Source: Variovorax ginsengisoli | GTDB lineage: Bacteria; Pseudomonadota; Gammaproteobacteria; Burkholderiales; Burkholderiaceae_C | Assembly (NCBI RefSeq): GCF_030486595.1 | Contig: NZ_JAUJZH010000025.1 | Coordinates: 1 to 64,000 of the forward strand | Reading direction: 5' to 3' | Length of the DNA stretch: 64,000 bases | Shown: positions 33,709 through 41,624 of the stretch, piece by piece | Layout: each line of letters begins with the position of its first letter | How positions within the stretch are numbered: position 1 is the stretch's first letter | Notes under the pieces: generated by a model | What the model was told of the DNA's origin: nothing | Seen by the model: only the letters and a program-made list of their open reading frames with translations | Databases searched by the model: none | Program-made: the position numbers and the translations under genes

Positions 33709-36102
33709 TCAGAACGCGAAGTTGGCGGTCAGGCGTGCCGAACGCGGAATGCCCGGCGTGTAGCGGTAGCCGCTCTTGTTGATCGCCGCCACGTACTGCT
33801 CGTCGAAGATGTTGTAGACGTTCAGCTGCAGTTCGACGTTCTTGCTGAGGCGGTACGAGGCCATGGCGTCGAATACCCAGTAGGCGTCCGTGTAGGCCGG
33901 CGTGCCGATGGCGCCGTCGGTGCCGCGATGCAGCTTGCCGTTGTAGCGTGCACCGCCGCCGATGGTCAGGCCGAAGGGCAGCTGGTAGCTGGTCCACAGC
34001 GTGAAGGCGTTCTTGGGGGTGTAGGCCAGCACGTCGCTGCCGTCGGCGGTCACGGCCGGGCCGCTCTGGACCGACGTGTCCATGGTGGTGAAGCCGGCGC
34101 TGACACCCCAGTTGTCGGTGATCGCTCCGGCGGCGCCGAGCTCGATACCCTGCACGCGCTTCTTGCCGGTCTGGTAGTACAGCAGCGTGGTCGGATCCTG
34201 CACCACTTCGTTCTTGACCTCGGTGCGGTAGAGCGCGGCAGTCAGCGACAGGTGCTTGTTCAGCACGTCCCACTTGGTACCGACCTCGTAGGTGGTGGCT
34301 TCCTGCGGGTTGAAGTCGACGCGCGAGGCGCTGCTGCCGGTGCCGCCCGCCGCCAGGGCGAAGTTGGCGCCGCCCGGCGGCTGGGAGGAGGTGCCCCAGG
34401 CCGCGTAGATGCTGCCGTTCTCGGCCGGCTTGTACACCACGCCGAGCTTGCCGCTCCAGAGGTCGCCCGAGGTCGACAGGTCGGTCGGGGTGATGGCACG
34501 CGACGGCAGCGTCAGCGCGGTCGCCGAGTAGCTGGTGTCGTAGTGGTCGTAGCGCACGCCGCCCGTGAGCTGCCATTGCTCATTGATCTTCATGGTGTCG
34601 AAGGCGTACAGGCTGACCGTGTCGGTCTTGCCGAACGAGCCCGTGCCGTTGGAGATCCGGTTGTAGCCGGTCACGTTCGGGTTCGGGTTGTACAGGTTGG
34701 CGACCGGCCAGGAACCGGCCGGCGCGAAGGTCGTGTTGACCGAGGCGAAGCCCGGGGCGTAGAAGTTGCCGAGCGTCTGTTCCTCACGCAGCAGTTCGAG
34801 ACCGAAGTTCGCGGTATGGCTGAAGGCGCCGGTGTTGAACTTGGACGACAGGCTGGTCTGGTTCAGGATGATGGTGTTTTCCTGATCCTTGTTGGTCGGC
34901 AGGTTGCGCGTGACGGTCCAGCCCAGCGGGTTGTTCGGGTTCGGCGTGTTGATGAAGCCGGCCGTGACCGCGGGCACCGTGCCGCGGTAGGTACTGGTCT
35001 GGCCCACGCGCGTGGCCGTGAGGCCGCCGAGCATGAACGAGGTCAGCATGTAGTCCTGCTGGGTCTTGCCGTAGCGCGTGATGTTGCGCAGCGTCATGTC
35101 GGGCGTGATGTCGTGCTCGACGCGCGCGGTGAACATGTCGGCCGTGACGTCGTTGAAGTCGGACGTGGTGCCGTAGAAGTTCTTCGAATCGACGGGCTGC
35201 GCGTAGTTGAGGAAGGTCCGGCGCAGGATCGGCGAATTGATCAGCAGCGCGTCCGGCGTGGTGTAGCCCGGCAGGCCGATGGTCGGCACGCCGCCGTCGG
35301 GCACGTTGTCCTGCTTCACGTGCAGGTAGTCGAGGTACACGCGCGTCGGCGTGTTGAGGCCGAAGGCGATCGAGGGCGCGAAGCCCCAGCGCTTGTTCTT
35401 GACTTCGTCGCGGCCGGCGACACCGCCGTCTTCGGCGACGGCATTGATGCGGAAGGCGGTGGCCGAGCCGTCGGCAGCGCCGATCACGCGGTTCCAGTCG
35501 AGCGTGCCGCGACCGAAGTCGGCACTGCCGTAGGTGAGCGAGCCCGAGAAGCTGTTCTCGAGCTTCGGCTTCTTGCTGATCAGGTTGATGTAGCCGGTCG
35601 GCGAGGTGCGGCCGACGTCGGTGCCCGAGGGGCCCTTGACCACTTCGACCTGCTCGATGTTGAACATGTCGCGCGATATCGAGCCGAGGTCGCGCACGCC
35701 GTCGACGAAGATGCTGCTCGAAGCATCGAAGCCCCGCATGAAGATCGAGTCGCCGGTGCTGGTGTTGCCGTTCTCGCCCAGGAAGAAGGCGCCGGCGCCC
35801 GGGGTGTTGCGCAGCGCCTCGGTCAAGGTGGTGGCGCCTTGCTCGCGCATCAGCGCTTCAGGGATCACCTGGATCACCTGCGGGATGTCGACCAGCGGCG
35901 CGGTGAACTTCGGGTTGGCCGAGTTCTCGACCCGGAACTCGTCCGCCGTGCTGTCCTCGACGCGCACTTCCTTCAGCGTGTTGTTGGAAGTCTGCGCAAT
36001 GGCAGGCGCTGCCAGGGCGATCAGCGTGGCGGCGGCAGCGGCGCTGCCGAAAGGTGGGAGCGCGCGCGCGACAGCGTGCTTGCGGCTCTTGATGTAGGCC
36101 AT
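33709..36102 (-). CDS. TonB-dependent siderophore receptor (Fiu/PiuA-like)
   Basis: A 797-residue outer-membrane barrel. A signal peptide ends at AAPAIA (about residue 36); then come a short TonB-box region (LKEVRVEDS), the plug domain (VDIPQVIQVIPEALM, MRGFDASSSIFVDGVRDLG and EVVKGPSGTDVGR) and a barrel ending in the C-terminal aromatic NFAF. There is no N-terminal signalling (STN) domain, so it does not control its own sigma factor. Context with piuC fits a catecholate-type or monomeric catechol receptor; the ligand is inferred. The ATG at 36102 has GGAGA upstream. Confidence 0.93.
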   Translation of the reverse strand: MAYIKSRKHAVARALPPFGSAAAAATLIALAAPAIAQTSNNTLKEVRVEDSTADEFRVENSANPKFTAPLVDIPQVIQVIPEALMREQGATTLTEALRNTPGAGAFFLGENGNTSTGDSIFMRGFDASSSIFVDGVRDLGSISRDMFNIEQVEVVKGPSGTDVGRTSPTGYINLISKKPKLENSFSGSLTYGSADFGRGTLDWNRVIGAADGSATAFRINAVAEDGGVAGRDEVKNKRWGFAPSIAFGLNTPTRVYLDYLHVKQDNVPDGGVPTIGLPGYTTPDALLINSPILRRTFLNYAQPVDSKNFYGTTSDFNDVTADMFTARVEHDITPDMTLRNITRYGKTQQDYMLTSFMLGGLTATRVGQTSTYRGTVPAVTAGFINTPNPNNPLGWTVTRNLPTNKDQENTIILNQTSLSSKFNTGAFSHTANFGLELLREEQTLGNFYAPGFASVNTTFAPAGSWPVANLYNPNPNVTGYNRISNGTGSFGKTDTVSLYAFDTMKINEQWQLTGGVRYDHYDTSYSATALTLPSRAITPTDLSTSGDLWSGKLGVVYKPAENGSIYAAWGTSSQPPGGANFALAAGGTGSSASRVDFNPQEATTYEVGTKWDVLNKHLSLTAALYRTEVKNEVVQDPTTLLYYQTGKKRVQGIELGAAGAITDNWGVSAGFTTMDTSVQSGPAVTADGSDVLAYTPKNAFTLWTSYQLPFGLTIGGGARYNGKLHRGTDGAIGTPAYTDAYWVFDAMASYRLSKNVELQLNVYNIFDEQYVAAINKSGYRYTPGIPRSARLTANFAF

Positions 36103-36219
36103 GAGATTCTCCGAGAGGAATGAAAACCGGGAACTCGACTGGCGGGTCCCGCGCGGCCTCGGCGTCGCGGCGGCGGGATTGGCTGGGTGAGTTGTTTCGC
36201 GGAATCGCGAAGTGACTGA

Positions 36220-36248
36220 ATGATAATGAATCTCAATACGCTTGTTAA
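36220..36248 (-). promoter_or_regulatory. Receptor promoter with overlapping Fur box
   Basis: On the minus strand TTAACA (36248-36243), a 17-base spacer and TATCAT (36225-36220). The 15 bases 36221-36235 (TGATAATGAATCTCA) match the Fur core TGATAATNATTATCA at 12 of 14 defined positions. Confidence 0.8.
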
Positions 36249-36320
36249 CACGGCGTTCACATTGAGAGGAAATTCGGAGAGCCCAGCGATTTCTCGTTGC
36301 TTGCGAGCAACGATTTGGTG

Positions 36321-37697
36321 TCAATAGACGTCGCGGCGGTAACGGCCGGCGGCCGCGAGTTCGCGCATGAGCGCGTCGCCTGCAATCTGGCGCAGCGCGG
36401 CATCGACGCCGGAGGCCATGCCTTGCAGGCTGCCGCAGACATAGATCGCGGCACCGCCTGCGATCCAGGCACGCGCCTCGTCGAGCCGTTGCAGCAGGCG
36501 GTGCTGGACGTAGAGCCGTTCGGCCTGGTCGCGCGAGAACACCATGTCGAGTCGCCGAAGCACCCCGGCTTGCTGCCAGGCTTCGATCTCTGCACGGCAA
36601 AGGAAATCGTGCTGCGCGTTGCGTTCGCCGAAGACCAGCCAGTTGTCGTGCCGGCCCTGCGCTGCGCGGGCGCGCAGGTGGCTGCGCAGCCCGGCCAGCC
36701 CGGTGCCGTTGCCGATCAGCAGCAGCGGACGCTCGAGGTTTTCGCCGAGCCGGAAATTGCGGTGCGGACGCAGTTGCAGCTGGACCGTGTCGCCCAGGCG
36801 AAGGGCCGAGGTCAGCAAGCCGGAAGCGGCGCCGAGCCTGCCATCGGGGCGCTGCTCCTGGCGCACCAGCAACTCGAGGCTCCCGTCGGCGGGGATCGAG
36901 GCGATCGAATAGTCGCGCGGCCGTCCGGGATCGCTGGCGAGGGCGAGCCGCGCGATGTCGCCGGATTCCCAGCCAGCGGCCGGTGCGGCCATCGGCGTGA
37001 AGGCCAGTCGGTACACCGGCGCGCCGGCGCTGCCTTCATTGAGGAGCGAGCGCGACGCCAGTCGCCACGGCATGGCGGCCGCCGCTGCGGCGTCCGAGGC
37101 GTCTGTTGTGTCGTCGGCCGCCGCGCCGCCGCCGCACTGCGCCTGCCAGGCGGCCAGGGTGGCGGGCTCGGCATTGTCGACCTCGATGCGGTCGAAGCTG
37201 CGGGTCGCGCCGGCCGCGTGCAGCCATTCGTCGAGCAGGCGGCCGAAGCGGCAGAAGTTGGCGTACTGGCGGTCGCCCAGCGCGAGCACCGCATAGCGCA
37301 GCGAAGACAGCTCGGCCTTCGCACCCATCACGTGCTCGGCGAACCGGCTGGCGCCGTCGGGCGCATCGCCTTCGCCATACGTGCTGGCGATGAAGAGGGC
37401 CTTCGGCGCTCGCCGCAGCAGGTCGATATCGACCTCGTTGAGCGGCATCACCCGCGCCGGTGTCCCGGCCGCATGCAGCCAGCCGCCGGTCTGCCATGCG
37501 AGGGCCTCGGCCTGGCCGGTCTGGCTGGCATACAGCACCAGGGTGGCGGCGCCGGCCCCGCTGCCGGCCAGCGCAGAGGCCCTCCGCTTGCTGGCGACGC
37601 GTTGCCGGCGCCGCCGCCAGTAGATCGCGGCGCATAGCGCGGCATAGGCGAACACGGTGAAGCTGGCGGCGAGCGCCCGCAGGGTCGGCTCGGTCAC
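36321..37697 (-). CDS. Membrane-anchored flavodoxin/FAD-NAD(P)H reductase (sulfite reductase flavoprotein alpha-like)
   Basis: A 458-residue protein: one N-terminal transmembrane helix (ALAASFTVFAYAALCAAIYW) followed by a basic stretch that keeps the rest in the cytoplasm, a flavodoxin domain for FMN (LYASQTGQAEALA and STYGEGDAPD, about residues 55-190), an FAD-binding domain (RPRDYSIASI) and a nucleotide domain (LIGNGTGLAGLRSHL and YVCGSLQGMASGVD). It takes electrons from NAD(P)H. The GTG overlaps the apbE stop. It is last in the PepSY operon and probably feeds that system. Confidence 0.89.
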   Translation of the reverse strand: MTEPTLRALAASFTVFAYAALCAAIYWRRRRQRVASKRRASALAGSGAGAATLVLYASQTGQAEALAWQTGGWLHAAGTPARVMPLNEVDIDLLRRAPKALFIASTYGEGDAPDGASRFAEHVMGAKAELSSLRYAVLALGDRQYANFCRFGRLLDEWLHAAGATRSFDRIEVDNAEPATLAAWQAQCGGGAAADDTTDASDAAAAAAMPWRLASRSLLNEGSAGAPVYRLAFTPMAAPAAGWESGDIARLALASDPGRPRDYSIASIPADGSLELLVRQEQRPDGRLGAASGLLTSALRLGDTVQLQLRPHRNFRLGENLERPLLLIGNGTGLAGLRSHLRARAAQGRHDNWLVFGERNAQHDFLCRAEIEAWQQAGVLRRLDMVFSRDQAERLYVQHRLLQRLDEARAWIAGGAAIYVCGSLQGMASGVDAALRQIAGDALMRELAAAGRYRRDVY

Positions 37698-38674
37698 TGG
37701 ATTGGCCAGGCGGGGCTGGCGAAGGCGCGCGGGCCCTGTTCTGCGCGGCACACGAACAGCGCCGCCACGTCGCGGCGGCGGGCAAAGGCCAGGCCGTCAT
37801 CGGGACCCAGCACGGTCAGCACGGTGGCCAGCGCGTCGGCCTCCATGCACTCGGGATGCAGCACCGTCACCGAAGCCAGCGCATGTCGGACCGGCTCGCC
37901 GGTGCGCGGATCGAGCGTGTGCGACCAGCGCCGTCCCTGGTGCTCGCGGACATGCCAGCGGTCACCCGAGGTCGCGATCGCCAGGCCGTCGAGCGGCACC
38001 CGGTGCGTGTGGCCGGGCAGCGCGTCGACCAGCACCTGCCACGGATCGCCGCCGGGGCGACGGCCAGCCGCGCGCAGCTCGCCGCCGACCTCGACCAGGA
38101 AATCGCCGATTCCGAGTGCCTGCAGCGCAGCGGCGACCTGGTCGACCGCGAAGCCCTTGGCGACGCCCGACAGGTCGAGCGCCGCGCCGCCCGGCTGGAT
38201 GGCGGTCCGGGTTTCGGGGTCCAGCGCCAGGCGCTGCCAGCGCACGCGTGCACGCGCCTGCGCGATCGCAGCGGGGGAGGGTGGCCCGTCGTTCGAGGCG
38301 TCGGCACCGAAACCCCAAAGCGCGACCAGCGGGCCGATGCTCGGATCGATCGCCCCGTCACTGGCCGCGGCCCATTGGAGGGCGCAGGCCAGCACCTTGG
38401 CGAATTCGGGTTCGAGCACGTGCCGGCTGCCGGCTTCGGCATGGTTGAAACGGCGGATGTCCGAGCCTGCTTCCCACGTGCTCATCTGCGCGACCACGCG
38501 ATCGAGCGCGGCCTGGGCGGCGGTTCGCACGTCTTCGAGCGCGACCATGCGCGGGTTGTCGAAGCGCAGCGACCAGGTCGTGCCCATGCTGCGGCCGGCC
38601 AGCGCCTGCAGGCTGGCAGGATCGGCAGGGCGCGGCCGGGGCGTGTTGGCGTAGCCGCCGGCAGCCCAGGACAC
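37694..38674 (-). CDS. apbE: FAD:protein FMN transferase
   Basis: A 326-residue ApbE enzyme that moves FMN from FAD onto a Thr/Ser of a target protein. The core begins SMGTTWSLRF; the FAD/Mg site has LDLSGVAKGFAVDQ, TSGDRW, HTLDPRTGEPV and EADALATVL. The first usual start is GTG at 38674. The frame stays open back into the end of the DUF4198 gene and would add SPIAKVPAPRRASF, so the true start and export signal are uncertain. The DUF2271 protein two genes upstream carries a matching target motif. Confidence 0.92.
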   Translation of the reverse strand: MSWAAGGYANTPRPRPADPASLQALAGRSMGTTWSLRFDNPRMVALEDVRTAAQAALDRVVAQMSTWEAGSDIRRFNHAEAGSRHVLEPEFAKVLACALQWAAASDGAIDPSIGPLVALWGFGADASNDGPPSPAAIAQARARVRWQRLALDPETRTAIQPGGAALDLSGVAKGFAVDQVAAALQALGIGDFLVEVGGELRAAGRRPGGDPWQVLVDALPGHTHRVPLDGLAIATSGDRWHVREHQGRRWSHTLDPRTGEPVRHALASVTVLHPECMEADALATVLTVLGPDDGLAFARRRDVAALFVCRAEQGPRAFASPAWPIQ

Positions 38675-38715
38675 GAAGGACGCTCGCCGGGGCGCCGGGA
38701 CTTTCGCGATCGGAC

Positions 38716-39519
38716 TCAGGGCATCACTTCCAGGGTTGCGGCGTAGCTCAGGCGCCGTTCCTTGGCCTGCGGCACCGAGGTCTTCTTGTCGGCGGTGCTG
38801 GCGTCGAGCCAGTACATGCCGGCTTCCGGCCAGGTCACGCTGAACTGGCCCTTGGCATCGGTCTTGACCTTGAGCTCGTCGAGCTTGTCGCGATAGCGCG
38901 TGTTGCCCAGCGTGACCGTGACCTCGAGGTCCTTGGCGGGCTGGCCGTCGAGCTGCAGCGTGAAGGCGGTCTTCTCGCCCTTCACCAGGTCGGTCGGGTT
39001 GGCCGTGACCAGTTCGAGGCCCTTGCCGCTGGCACGCAGCGCGCTGGGCTTGCCGACGGTGACGAAGGTCTCGTTGCGGCCCGCCGATTGCGTGACCTCG
39101 ACCTCGGTCGCATCGGCCGGGATCTGGCTGGCGATGTTCTCGGGCGTGCCGCGGGCGCGCCTGGTCTGGCCGGTCGCCTTGTCCTTCCAGCGTGCGAAGA
39201 CGCCTTCGTTGACCAGGGCCAGGCGGTAGGTGCCTGGCTGCGTGAGGTTCAGGTCGAAGCCGGCCCGAAGCTTGCCCTTGAACATGTTCTCGGGCTTGAC
39301 CGTGCTGCCGTCGGGCGCCGTGACCGCCAGGCTGTCGAGGTTCAGCGGGTTGTGGTTGAAGAAGAACAGGTCGTTCGACACCGCGGCGTCGACCGTGATC
39401 CAGTCGGCCTTCGACAGCACGGTGCTCGACGGCATCAACCAGGCGTTGTGGGCCTGGACGGCCGCTGTGCCGGCGCAGAGGGCGATGCCGAGAGCGAGGG
39501 TGCGCAAGGAGAGCTTCAT
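38716..39519 (-). CDS. DUF4198 domain periplasmic protein
   Basis: A 267-residue exported protein. The signal peptide ends at AAVQA, so the mature chain probably begins with His (HNAWLMPS). DUF4198 is found in nickel- and other metal-linked systems, and an N-terminal His with a free amino group can bind metal; that is inference here. The rest is beta-rich. It lies 34 bp after DUF2271 and just before apbE in the Fur-linked operon. No enzyme motif is seen. Confidence 0.87.
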   Translation of the reverse strand: MKLSLRTLALGIALCAGTAAVQAHNAWLMPSSTVLSKADWITVDAAVSNDLFFFNHNPLNLDSLAVTAPDGSTVKPENMFKGKLRAGFDLNLTQPGTYRLALVNEGVFARWKDKATGQTRRARGTPENIASQIPADATEVEVTQSAGRNETFVTVGKPSALRASGKGLELVTANPTDLVKGEKTAFTLQLDGQPAKDLEVTVTLGNTRYRDKLDELKVKTDAKGQFSVTWPEAGMYWLDASTADKKTSVPQAKERRLSYAATLEVMP

Positions 39520-39553
39520 GATGGGTTCCCGGGAAGTTGGTGACGAAGTTGAA

Positions 39554-40075
39554 TCAGGGCTTGAGTTCGAGCGAGACCTCGCCCAGCTCGCTGTTGCCGG
39601 CGACCTGCGATTGCTCGGCCTTGGCCGGCGGCCACTGGAAGGGAATGCTCACGATCTCGCGGCCGCCGACCTCGCGCGCCGCCTCGACATACAGCTTGTA
39701 GGCGCCGGGCGCCAGCTTGGGCAGCGCCACTGAACCCTCGGACACGGCGATCTGGTGCTTGCCGGCCGGCCGCGTCGCGCTGCTCACGCCATCGGTCGGC
39801 ATCTGCAGTTCGCGGCCGGTGCGGCGCCACCACTGGCGCAGGTCCTTCAGCCACTTGGTGCCTTCGCCCTCGGCGCTGCCCTTGTTCTTGACGTCATACC
39901 AGACCGCCAGCGTGCCGGCCACCGACTGGTCGGGCCGCTCGATCCAGGCCGCCACGTAGGGGCGGTGGTACTCGGCCACGTTGAGGCGCGGCACTTCGAC
40001 GTTGACCGTGAGCCCCGCGGCGAAGGCCGGTGCGCCGAACAGTGCGGCGAGCGCGAGGGAATAGCGAACTTGCAC
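39554..40075 (-). CDS. DUF2271 domain protein, predicted covalent flavoprotein
   Basis: A 173-residue exported protein with a signal peptide cut near residue 20 (AFGAPAFAA in part). Residues 95-101 are DGVSSAT, which fits the ApbE target pattern D-x-x-S/T-x-A-T/S seen in NqrC and RnfG, so Thr101 should carry FMN by a phosphoester bond. ApbE is coded two genes on. The protein should be a periplasmic one-flavin electron carrier between the PepSY membrane protein and its acceptor. The domain's role has been proposed from genome context; biochemical proof for this protein is lacking. Confidence 0.86.
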   Translation of the reverse strand: MQVRYSLALAALFGAPAFAAGLTVNVEVPRLNVAEYHRPYVAAWIERPDQSVAGTLAVWYDVKNKGSAEGEGTKWLKDLRQWWRRTGRELQMPTDGVSSATRPAGKHQIAVSEGSVALPKLAPGAYKLYVEAAREVGGREIVSIPFQWPPAKAEQSQVAGNSELGEVSLELKP

Positions 40076-40094
40076 GAAAGACCTCTTTCCTGGA

Positions 40095-40739
40095 TCAGTG
40101 GATGAACAGCAGCGCGAGCAGCACCGGGATCACCAGGCCCATGCCGACCATCGGCCAGGTGAAGGGCCGGCTGCCGGCGTGCATCTTGAGAATGAAAAGT
40201 CCGGTGATCGAGAACACCAGCGTGGCGGCCGCGAAGATGTCGATGAACCAGCTCCAGGCCGCGCCGGTGCTGCGCCCCTTGTGCAGGTCGTTGAAATAGG
40301 AGAGCCAGCCGCGGTCGGTCCGCTCGTACTCGGCTTCGCCGTCGATCAAGCTCAGCCGCAGCCAGGCATCGCCGCCCGGGCGCGGCAGCGACAGGTAGAT
40401 CTCGTCGTCCGACCATTCGGCGTCGCGGCCGGCGGTGTCGACCGCCCACTGCGCCTGTATCCAGGCCTGCAGTTCGGCGGGCAGTTCGGCCTTGCCCTTG
40501 CGGGCCTTGGCGGCGGGGAGTTCCTTCAGCAAGGCTGCGCGCAAGACGTCGTCGACGGTGGCGGTCCGGCTCGTCACCTTCGGCCTGGCCTCGATGCTGG
40601 CCGCATGGTTGAGCGTGAAGCCCGTGATGCCGAACAGCAGCAGCCCGATCAGGCACAGCGCCGAGCTGACCCAGTGCCATTCGTGCAGGGTCTTGAGCCA
40701 GTAGGCGCGGCGGCGGTTGTCGGTGGAGGCGGCGGTCAT
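40095..40739 (-). CDS. PepSY-associated transmembrane protein
   Basis: A 214-residue inner-membrane protein with three helices: about residues 24-43 (SALCLIGLLLFGITGFTLNH), 160-185 (FIDIFAAATLVFSITGLFIL) and the last 20. A periplasmic PepSY-like part lies between the first two. Histidines near the membrane ends (LHEWHW, TLNH and DLHKGR) could bind heme, as in PepSY-type reductases. It heads the operon PepSY-DUF2271-DUF4198-apbE-reductase and has a Fur-like site upstream. Electron transfer across the membrane is inferred. Confidence 0.88.
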   Translation of the reverse strand: MTAASTDNRRRAYWLKTLHEWHWVSSALCLIGLLLFGITGFTLNHAASIEARPKVTSRTATVDDVLRAALLKELPAAKARKGKAELPAELQAWIQAQWAVDTAGRDAEWSDDEIYLSLPRPGGDAWLRLSLIDGEAEYERTDRGWLSYFNDLHKGRSTGAAWSWFIDIFAAATLVFSITGLFILKMHAGSRPFTWPMVGMGLVIPVLLALLFIH

Positions 40740-40762
40740 CGGAGCGGGCGATTCTAGCCGCT

Positions 40763-40787
40763 CAAATGCGAATGAATTCTATTTGCA
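40763..40787 (-). promoter_or_regulatory. Fur-like inverted repeat upstream of the PepSY operon
   Basis: The site reads AAATGCGAA-TGAA-TTCTATTT with flanking C/G pairs (CA...TGCA), 24 bp before the PepSY start. It shares the AAATGCGAA half site with the bfd operator. A TAGAAT box at 40756-40751 (minus) could be the -10 element. Confidence 0.65.
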
Positions 40788-40888
40788 GGTTGCTTGGCTG
40801 CACCCGGCGCGGTAGCCAGATACGCAGGAAGGTCCCGTCAAATATGGCATTGCCGCTCCTTTTTCGATAGCAATGAAGTTTCGTAAAG

Positions 40889-40914
40889 AAAAAAAAGCGG
40901 GGCATCGCCCCGCT
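40889..40914 (-). terminator. Terminator of bacterioferritin
   Basis: On the minus strand AGCGGGGC / GCCCCGCT with a 3-base loop is followed by a run of T residues, 20 bp after the bfr stop. Confidence 0.92.
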
Positions 40915-40933
40915 CGCCGCAAGCCCCGCCGGC

Positions 40934-41410
40934 TTATTCGGTCTCGCCCATCTGCGACTGCAGGTAGTTCTGCAGGCCGACCTTGCCGACCAGGTCGATC
41001 TGGGTCTCGAGGAAATCGATGTGTTCCTCGGTGTCGTCCAGGATCTCCTGCAGCAGGTCGCGCGAGACGTAGTCGCGCACGCTTTCGCAGTGGGCGATGC
41101 CGGCCTTGATGGTCGCCTGCGCGCCGGTCTCGGAGCGCAGGTCGCATTCGAGGATCTCGGGGACGTCTTCGCCGACCTGGAGCTTGGCCAGGTCCTGCAG
41201 GTTGGGCAGGCCGTCGAGCATGAAGATCCGGTCCATGATCCGGTCGGCGTGCTTCATCTCGCCGATCGACTCGTCGTATTCCTTCTTGGCCAGCTTGTCG
41301 AGGCCCCAGTGCTTGAGCATCCGGTAGTGCAGGAAATACTGGTTGATCGCGGTCAGCTCGTTCTTGAGTTGCGCCTGCAGATGGTCGATGACTTGGGGGT
41401 CGCCCTTCAT
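40934..41410 (-). CDS. bfr: Bacterioferritin
   Basis: A 158-residue heme-binding ferritin, the same length as E. coli Bfr and alignable without gaps. The heme ligand Met52 and ferroxidase residues Glu18, Glu51, His54, Glu94 and His130 are present. Position 127, a bridging Glu in E. coli, is Thr here (DDTEEH), with Glu at 128 and 129. It stores iron as a 24-mer and would be emptied through Bfd. AAGGAAAA precedes the ATG. It is transcribed alone and has its own terminator. Confidence 0.95.
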   Translation of the reverse strand: MKGDPQVIDHLQAQLKNELTAINQYFLHYRMLKHWGLDKLAKKEYDESIGEMKHADRIMDRIFMLDGLPNLQDLAKLQVGEDVPEILECDLRSETGAQATIKAGIAHCESVRDYVSRDLLQEILDDTEEHIDFLETQIDLVGKVGLQNYLQSQMGETE

Positions 41411-41544
41411 GGTTTTTCCTTGTTCTTAAAGAGGCGATTGTGCGAGTCCGCCGGGCGGCCGCGCAAGCAAACCCATGCGCCAATGGTCTGCATGCGGGTG
41501 AGGGTGATAGGTGTTCGCATTCATAGGGGTGGGCAATGCAATCA

Positions 41545-41586
41545 ATAGCCCATGGCTATCTGAAAGCCGATATTGGTAGTTATACT
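41545..41586 (+). promoter_or_regulatory. ahpC promoter with an OxyR-like half site
   Basis: ATAG-N7-CTAT (41545-41559) is one perfect half of the OxyR tetra-site ATAG-N7-CTAT-N7-ATAG-N7-CTAT; the second half is poorly kept. It ends at the expected -35 position of the -10 box TATACT (41581-41586), the layout for OxyR activation. There is no good -35 hexamer, which fits an activated promoter. Confidence 0.55.
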
Positions 41587-41624
41587 AATCACTCGCACTT
41601 TTCATCAGCCTCCAAGGAAACTCA

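Noticed and set aside
33928..36123. A 731-residue open frame antisense to the TonB-dependent receptor
   Set aside because: It is the complement of a complete receptor gene with signal peptide, plug and barrel. The product is low-complexity Arg/Val/Gly and has no ribosome site.
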